NCBI RefSeq assembly: GCF_008710705.1
Contig: NZ_VYRZ01000001.1
Coordinates: 248,001 to 312,000, forward strand
Direction: 5' to 3'
Source: Microbacterium radiodurans
GTDB lineage: Bacteria; Actinomycetota; Actinomycetes; Actinomycetales; Microbacteriaceae
DNA: 64,000 nt
Part shown: positions 59,438-64,000 of the stretch, piece by piece
How positions within the stretch are numbered: position 1 is the first letter of the stretch
Layout: each line of letters opens with the position of its first letter
Position numbers and translations under genes: made by a program
Notes under the pieces: model-generated
What the model saw: the letters and a program-made list of their open reading frames with translations, nothing else
Told to the model about the DNA's origin: nothing
The model's database searches: none

Positions 59438-59443
59438 CACAAT
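59438..59443 (+). promoter_or_regulatory. -10 element, leaderless
   Basis: CACAAT lies 6 nt before the GTG at 59450; the same hexamer sits 7 nt before ATG 63533. The rest of 59336-59449 shows no other feature. Confidence 0.4.
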
Positions 59444-59449
59444 GGGACG

Positions 59450-59956
59450 GTGACCCGACGCGACGACCCCTTCCGCGTCATGTTCGTCTGCACGGGCAAC
59501 ATCTGCCGATCGCCGATGGCCGACGTGGTGTTCCGCTGGTTCGTGGAGCAGTCCGGTCTCGGCGACCGCGTCGCGTCCGCGAGCGCCGGAACCGGCGACT
59601 GGCACGTCGGCGAGCCCGCCGACGCGCGAACGCTCGCCGCACTCGAGCGACGCGGCTTCGACGGCGGACGCCATCGGGCCCGCCGGTTCACCCTCGTCGA
59701 CTTCGACCGGTTCGACCTGATCGTGGCTCTCGACCGGTCGCACGAACGCGTGCTCGCGAACTGGGCGCGGACGACCTCGGATGCCGACAAGGTCAGTCTG
59801 CTGCTGTCGTTCGACCCGCAGGCGGCCGGCAACCTCGATGTCCCCGACCCCTACTACGCCGACGCCGGAATGTTCGATGAGGTGCTCGGTATGATCGAGA
59901 GCGCGAGCCGGGCGCTCTTCCGGCAGCTCGAACCCGCGATCCGCACCACGTCCTGA
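59450..59956 (+). CDS. low-molecular-weight protein-tyrosine phosphatase
   Basis: The 168-residue cytosolic phosphatase has the P-loop VCTGNICRS (nucleophile Cys14, Arg20), the general-acid region VPDPYYA near 130 and Asp/Tyr lid residues. It removes phosphate from tyrosine or arginine side chains. It is 24 nt upstream of purB and may be co-transcribed. No cognate tyrosine kinase is in the window. The GTG 59450 start fits leaderless transcription. Confidence 0.92.
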   Translation: MTRRDDPFRVMFVCTGNICRSPMADVVFRWFVEQSGLGDRVASASAGTGDWHVGEPADARTLAALERRGFDGGRHRARRFTLVDFDRFDLIVALDRSHERVLANWARTTSDADKVSLLLSFDPQAAGNLDVPDPYYADAGMFDEVLGMIESASRALFRQLEPAIRTTS

Positions 59957-59980
59957 GCGCCCGTCAACGAACGGAGCCTC

Positions 59981-61363
59981 GTGACCTCTCTGCCCCCGCA
60001 GCCCCTCAGCCCCCTCGACGGACGCTACGCCGCCGCCGTCGGCTCGCTCGCCGACTACCTCTCCGAGGCAGGCCTGAACCGCGCCCGCGTCGAGGTGGAG
60101 GTCGAGTGGATCATCGCGCTGACCGACCGCTCGCTGTTCGGAAGCGCGCCGCTCTCCGACGAGCAGAAGACCGAGCTGCGCCGGCTGTACCGCGACTTCG
60201 GCCAGACCGAGATCGACTGGCTCTCGGCGAAGGAGGCGGTCACCCGCCACGACGTCAAGGCCGTCGAGTACCTCGTCCGCGACCGTCTGTCGGCCCTGGG
60301 GCTCGACGCGATCGCCGAACTCACGCACTTCGCGTGCACGAGCGAGGACATCAACTCGGCCTCCTACGCCCTCACCGTCAAGCGCGCCGTCGACAGCGTC
60401 TGGCTCCCGAAGCTCCACGCCGTCATCGAGGCGCTGGGCGACCTGGCGCGCGAGCACCGGGACGCCCCGATGCTCTCGCGCACCCACGGCCAGCCCGCGA
60501 CTCCCTCGACGATGGGCAAGGAGATCGCGGTGTTCGCGTGGCGCCTCGCCCGCGTCGCGCGGCAGATCGAGGGCGGGGAGTACCTCGCGAAGTTCTCGGG
60601 CGCGACCGGCACCTGGTCGGCCCACCTCGCCGCCGAGCCCGACGTCGACTGGCCCGAGCTGTCGCGCTCGTTCATCGAGGGCCTCGGCGTCGACTTCAAT
60701 GTCCTGACGACGCAGATCGAGTCTCACGACTGGCAGGTCGAGCTCTACGACCGCGTGCGTCACGCCGGCGGCATCCTGCACAACCTCGCCACCGACGTCT
60801 GGACGTACATCTCGCTCGGCTTCTTCGCGCAGATCCCCGTCGCCGGTGCGACGGGCTCGTCGACGATGCCGCACAAGATCAACCCGATCCGCTTCGAGAA
60901 CGCCGAGGCCAACCTCGAGATCTCGGGCGGATTGTTCTCGACCCTCGCCTCGACGCTCGTCACGAGCCGGATGCAGCGCGACCTCACCGACTCGACGACG
61001 CAGCGCAACATCGGGGTCGCCTTCGGCCACTCGCTGCTGGCCCTCGACAACCTCCAGCGCGGACTCACCGAGATCTCGCTGTCGCGCGACGTGCTGCTCG
61101 CCGACCTCGACGCGAACTGGGAGGTCCTCGCCGAGGCGATCCAGACCGTCGTCCGCGCCGAGATCGCGGCGGGGCGCTCGCAGATCACCGATCCCTACGC
61201 ACTGCTGAAGGACCTCACGCGCGGCCGGCGCGTCGGGGCCCCCGAGCTCGCGGAGTTCGTGCGCGGACTCGACATCGGCGACGCCGCGAAGGAGCGCCTG
61301 CTGGCGCTCACGCCCGCGGGTTACGCCGGTCTCGCCGACGAGCTCGTCGACCGCCTGGGCTGA
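59981..61363 (+). CDS. purB: adenylosuccinate lyase
   Basis: The 460-residue protein is the Escherichia coli-type PurB. PLSPLDGRYA starts it, RTHGQPATPSTMG (catalytic His169) lies mid-protein, and the flexible-loop signature GSSTMPHKINPIRFEN is near residue 292. It splits SAICAR and adenylosuccinate with release of fumarate in purine synthesis. ACGGAG precedes GTG 59981. Confidence 0.95.
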   Translation: MTSLPPQPLSPLDGRYAAAVGSLADYLSEAGLNRARVEVEVEWIIALTDRSLFGSAPLSDEQKTELRRLYRDFGQTEIDWLSAKEAVTRHDVKAVEYLVRDRLSALGLDAIAELTHFACTSEDINSASYALTVKRAVDSVWLPKLHAVIEALGDLAREHRDAPMLSRTHGQPATPSTMGKEIAVFAWRLARVARQIEGGEYLAKFSGATGTWSAHLAAEPDVDWPELSRSFIEGLGVDFNVLTTQIESHDWQVELYDRVRHAGGILHNLATDVWTYISLGFFAQIPVAGATGSSTMPHKINPIRFENAEANLEISGGLFSTLASTLVTSRMQRDLTDSTTQRNIGVAFGHSLLALDNLQRGLTEISLSRDVLLADLDANWEVLAEAIQTVVRAEIAAGRSQITDPYALLKDLTRGRRVGAPELAEFVRGLDIGDAAKERLLALTPAGYAGLADELVDRLG

Positions 61364-61392
61364 CCCCCTGTCGCGGCGGGGCGCCGGAGCCG

Positions 61393-61728
61393 TCAGCGGC
61401 CGTGCGCTCCGCCGGTGGAGCCGCTGTCGGTGCCGGCATCCGGAGTCTCGTCGGGATACAGGACGGGTCGATCCACCCGCTTCGACACCTGCGCCGGGTC
61501 GACCGCGAGCATCAGCAGCGCGATGATCACGAGCGTCGCGATGAACGCGATGCCCGCGACGATGAGAGCCATGACGATGGCGCGCTGCACCGACTCCTGC
61601 GGGATCGCCTGGAAGGCGCCCATCGAGACGAGCGTGATGACGCCCGAGAACACGGCGGCGGCGAAGGCGAGCCCCAGCAGGTGGAGCGGCCGCATGATCT
61701 CGCGACGGGTGGGCTGATCGCCGGTCAC
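61393..61728 (-). CDS. small membrane protein of unknown function
   Basis: The family was not recognised. The 111-residue protein has two strong membrane helices (about 16-40 and 48-74), with acidic and Thr/Gly-rich ends facing the same side (TPDAGTDSGSTGG). GTG 61728 overlaps the stop of the upstream membrane gene (GTGA), so the two are a pair. It is convergent with purB. Confidence 0.7.
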   Translation of the reverse strand: MTGDQPTRREIMRPLHLLGLAFAAAVFSGVITLVSMGAFQAIPQESVQRAIVMALIVAGIAFIATLVIIALLMLAVDPAQVSKRVDRPVLYPDETPDAGTDSGSTGGAHGR

Positions 61729-62384
61729 GATGCGACCTCCGGATTGACGTTGTGCGGGGAAGCGGATGCCGTGGCCTCGACGCTCTCTGCGGAGCGCGGC
61801 GCACGCGGCGAGAAGCCGGCGATGCCGAGGAACACCGCGATCACGGCGGCGTACCCGCCGAAGATGCCGACGCCGATGGTGATGCCGGTGAGGGTGTAGG
61901 CGCCGCCGGCCTCGGCGATGACGTACTCGAGGCTGTAGGCGGGGTTGACGAGCAGCAGCCCGAGGGCCAGCGCCAGCCCGAGCGCGCCGATGAGGATCTG
62001 GTCGCGAGCGACGGGTTCGCGGCGACGACGACGGATGCCTGCGGCCAGCTCGATCGCGCCGGTGACGGCCGCCCACGAGACGACGACGGCGAAGAAGCCG
62101 ATCGGGGTGCGCAACGGCGGCAGTCCGCCGAGGATCGCACCGACGAGGGTCAGCGAGCCGAGCACGATCGGCAGCCGGCGGCGACCCGCGGGGTGGACGA
62201 GCCAGGCCGAGAGGAAGAACGCGATCGCCGACGCGGTGGCGAAACCGCTGAACACCGACATCCCGACGCTCGCGGAGTGATCGGGCGAGAACGTGATCAT
62301 GATCGCCGCGATCGCCGCGAACAGGGCGCGCGCGAGCTGCTCATGGCGCACATCGACGGTGCGGACGGCGGGGGCTGCGGTCAC
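61725..62384 (-). CDS. multi-pass membrane protein, HdeD/DUF308-like
   Basis: The 219-residue protein has about six hydrophobic helices and a basic loop (GIRRRRREPVARDQ) near residue 115, resembling HdeD/DUF308 membrane proteins. Its role is unknown. A TAGAAT -10 and GGAGGAA lie upstream on the minus strand, though GTG 62384 is more than 20 nt from the latter. Translation is coupled to the smaller downstream membrane protein. Confidence 0.7.
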   Translation of the reverse strand: MTAAPAVRTVDVRHEQLARALFAAIAAIMITFSPDHSASVGMSVFSGFATASAIAFFLSAWLVHPAGRRRLPIVLGSLTLVGAILGGLPPLRTPIGFFAVVVSWAAVTGAIELAAGIRRRRREPVARDQILIGALGLALALGLLLVNPAYSLEYVIAEAGGAYTLTGITIGVGIFGGYAAVIAVFLGIAGFSPRAPRSAESVEATASASPHNVNPEVAS

Positions 62385-62503
62385 GGCGGGACTCTCGCGG
62401 ATCAGAACGGGATTCCTCCGATTCTACGCGTGGTGCTCGGACGTTGGCCGCGAGCGGACCGCCGCCGGGAATCCCGGGCGGGGTGCAACCGTTGTCCTCG
62501 GAC

Positions 62504-63427
62504 ATGAAGGCTCTCACCTACAGCGGATTCGGCGGCAACGAGCGGTTCGAGATCACCGAGCGCGACATGCCGCACATCGGCCCCGACACCCTCGTGGTCC
62601 GCGTCGTGGCAGCGGGGCTGAACCCCGTCGACTACAAGGTTCGCGGCGGCTACCTGCAGGGGCTCATCGACGTCACGCTGCCGGCGGTGCCCGGATGGGA
62701 CGTGGCCGGCGTCGTCGAGAAGGTGGGCGTCGACACCCCCGAGTTCTCGGTCGGCGACCCGGTGCTCGCGTACGCGCGCGCCGATGTCGTGCACGGCGGA
62801 TCGGTCGCCGAGTACATGCCGGTACCGGTGCGCACGGCCACCCGCAAGCCCGACGGTCTCGACTTCACGGCTGCGGCCGCGCTGCCGCTGACCGGGCTCA
62901 CCGCCCTGCAGTCGATCGAGCGGTCCGGGCTCGGCAACGGCTCGACTGTGCTGATCCACGGCGCGGCCGGCGGCGTCGGCTCGTTCGGTGTGCAGCTCGC
63001 TCGCCTGCGGGGCGCTCGCGTGATCGGCACCGCGTCGGAGCGCAACCACGACTACCTGCGCGAGCTCGGCGCCGAGCCCGTGGTCTACGGCGACGGTCTC
63101 GCCGATCGGGTCCGCGAACTCGCCCCGGACGGGGTCGACGTGATCCTCGACTTCGCCGGCGGCGACTCGCTCGATTCCACCCCTGACCTCCTCCAGGACG
63201 ACGGCACGGTCGTCTCGATCGCCGACCCGCGTGCCGCTTCGGAGTTCGGCGGCCACTATCTCTGGGTACGCCCCGACGCCGGTCAGCTGGCCGAGCTCGC
63301 CCGCCTCGCCGCCGACGGCGCGCTGCGCGTCGAGATCGCCGAGACATTCGAGCTCGATCGCGCGGCCGCGGCGTACGCCCGTCTCGAAGAGGGACACACG
63401 CGCGGCAAGATCGTCGTCACCGTCTGA
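62504..63427 (+). CDS. NADPH:quinone oxidoreductase-like (MDR family)
   Basis: The 307-residue medium-chain dehydrogenase/reductase is without zinc ligands. GLNPVDYKVRGG near residue 40, VPGWDVAGVVEKVG, IHGAAGGVGSFGVQLAR (NADPH site, near 150) and a C-terminal HTRGKIVVTV are all as in quinone oxidoreductases. It reduces quinones or enones. ATG 62504 is the first codon fitting the family N terminus MKAL; an earlier in-frame GTG would add a poor sequence. Confidence 0.88.
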   Translation: MKALTYSGFGGNERFEITERDMPHIGPDTLVVRVVAAGLNPVDYKVRGGYLQGLIDVTLPAVPGWDVAGVVEKVGVDTPEFSVGDPVLAYARADVVHGGSVAEYMPVPVRTATRKPDGLDFTAAAALPLTGLTALQSIERSGLGNGSTVLIHGAAGGVGSFGVQLARLRGARVIGTASERNHDYLRELGAEPVVYGDGLADRVRELAPDGVDVILDFAGGDSLDSTPDLLQDDGTVVSIADPRAASEFGGHYLWVRPDAGQLAELARLAADGALRVEIAETFELDRAAAAYARLEEGHTRGKIVVTV

Positions 63428-63532
63428 GCATCGCACCGGGTCTTCCTCCACGGCACGGGAAGGCGACCAGTTGTCCACCAGTAGTACCCATATTCTATAC
63501 TCGTGTCGGTGCCGCATGGCACAATATCGTTC

Positions 63533-64000
63533 ATGGGGACGAAGCGATCGGGGAGCGACGAGGAGTCGTGGGCGCGGATCCGCGCCGCGCTCGAGCTCGT
63601 GGAGTCGGCGCTCCGGGCGAAGGATGCCGCCGAGGATCCGCAGCTGCGGATCCTCGCCACGCTCGGCCGTGAGGCTCTGTCCATGTCGAGTCGGAACGGG
63701 CTGCTGGGTTGTGAGACGGATATGCATCTGCGGGCTGTGGCGGCGGAGTTCGCCGCGATCGCGCGGTGCGGGGATCGTCGGATCCAGAACGAGATCGGCC
63801 GGGCGTTGGAGATCGTCGACGGGAACCCGTTGGTGCTCGCCGCGTGGGAAGCGGGCCGGCTGACGGCGCGGCATGTCGATGACATCGTCAAGCTCGGTCG
63901 GAACATTCCGCGTGAGAACCAGGAGGAGTGGCAGGAAGCGGCCATCGCTGTCGCGGAACGGGATGTGCCCGTCCGGGTGCAGGGTGCGTTGGAGGCGCTC
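63533..64000 (+). CDS. DUF222 (HNH-type) protein, 5' part
   Basis: The reading frame is open to the window end (at least 156 residues). The region LEIVDGNPLVLAAWEAGRLT followed by ARHVDDIVKLG is typical of DUF222, which in actinobacteria usually precedes a C-terminal HNH endonuclease domain, here cut off. A CACAAT element lies 7 nt before ATG 63533, and a nearby TATACT is AT-rich. These genes are numerous in Microbacteriaceae and often associated with repeats. Confidence 0.8.
   Translation, partial: MGTKRSGSDEESWARIRAALELVESALRAKDAAEDPQLRILATLGREALSMSSRNGLLGCETDMHLRAVAAEFAAIARCGDRRIQNEIGRALEIVDGNPLVLAAWEAGRLTARHVDDIVKLGRNIPRENQEEWQEAAIAVAERDVPVRVQGALEAL

Overview
The window looks like a chromosomal segment of a very high-GC actinobacterium, most likely a Microbacteriaceae member close to Microbacterium. 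This rests on gene content, densely overlapping genes (ATGA/GTGA junctions), many GTG/TTG starts and many apparently leaderless genes; no marker gene was compared, so the genus is an inference. No rRNA, tRNA, CRISPR array, integrase or transposase gene was recognised.

Layout. (1) 1-8.5 kb: a heme-iron pair (DUF2470 protein and heme oxygenase under a DtxR-type iron box), a Pif1/RecD-like helicase, a Tat-lipoprotein intradiol dioxygenase-like protein, a CopD-CtaG fusion, an HU protein and an HSL-type esterase. (2) 8.5-18 kb: cysteine-free ribosomal proteins S14/L33/L28, then a tightly overlapping minus-strand zinc operon reading znuA-znuC-znuB-zur-permease-His-rich partner-propeller-like protein-DNA glycosylase, with a divergent mntP. 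(3) 18.1-32.3 kb: an accessory block whose intergenic stretches look more AT-rich. It holds an Lrp-controlled 2-keto-acid decarboxylase/glutamate dehydrogenase pair, two related TetR regulators, a GH2 glycosidase with a sugar ABC transporter, a frameshifted Gfo/Idh/MocA pseudogene, an RraA/HMG-aldolase-like protein and an aminotransferase. (4) 32.3-35.9 kb: a branched-chain/pyruvate-type 2-oxoacid dehydrogenase operon (E1 alpha, E1 beta, E2). (5) 36.0-56.1 kb: a carbohydrate and signalling region. It holds a LacI-controlled cupin/PmoA-like/Gfo-Idh operon, a two-component system with its probable membrane-protein target, GH1 and GH13 glycosidases with a quinone reductase-like flavoprotein, and a LacI-led oligopeptide-type ABC transporter operon ending in a GH144-like protein. 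Five 82-bp palindromic repeats lie in the gaps of this region and at both of its edges. (6) 56.1-64 kb: hisC, a small holin-like membrane protein, a WXG-like protein with a lipase-fold hydrolase, a low-molecular-weight tyrosine phosphatase, purB, two membrane proteins, a quinone oxidoreductase and the start of a DUF222 gene.

How it works together. Metal handling (iron box at hmuO, Zur-like sites between znuA and mntP) and carbohydrate uptake and hydrolysis under local LacI/TetR repressors dominate. Several operators can be read directly as perfect or near-perfect palindromes. The most unusual signals are the 82-bp repeat family bounding region 5, the GH144/oligopeptide-type ABC operon, the His-rich zinc super-operon, and the Lrp/decarboxylase/dehydrogenase module with two palindromes in its promoter region.
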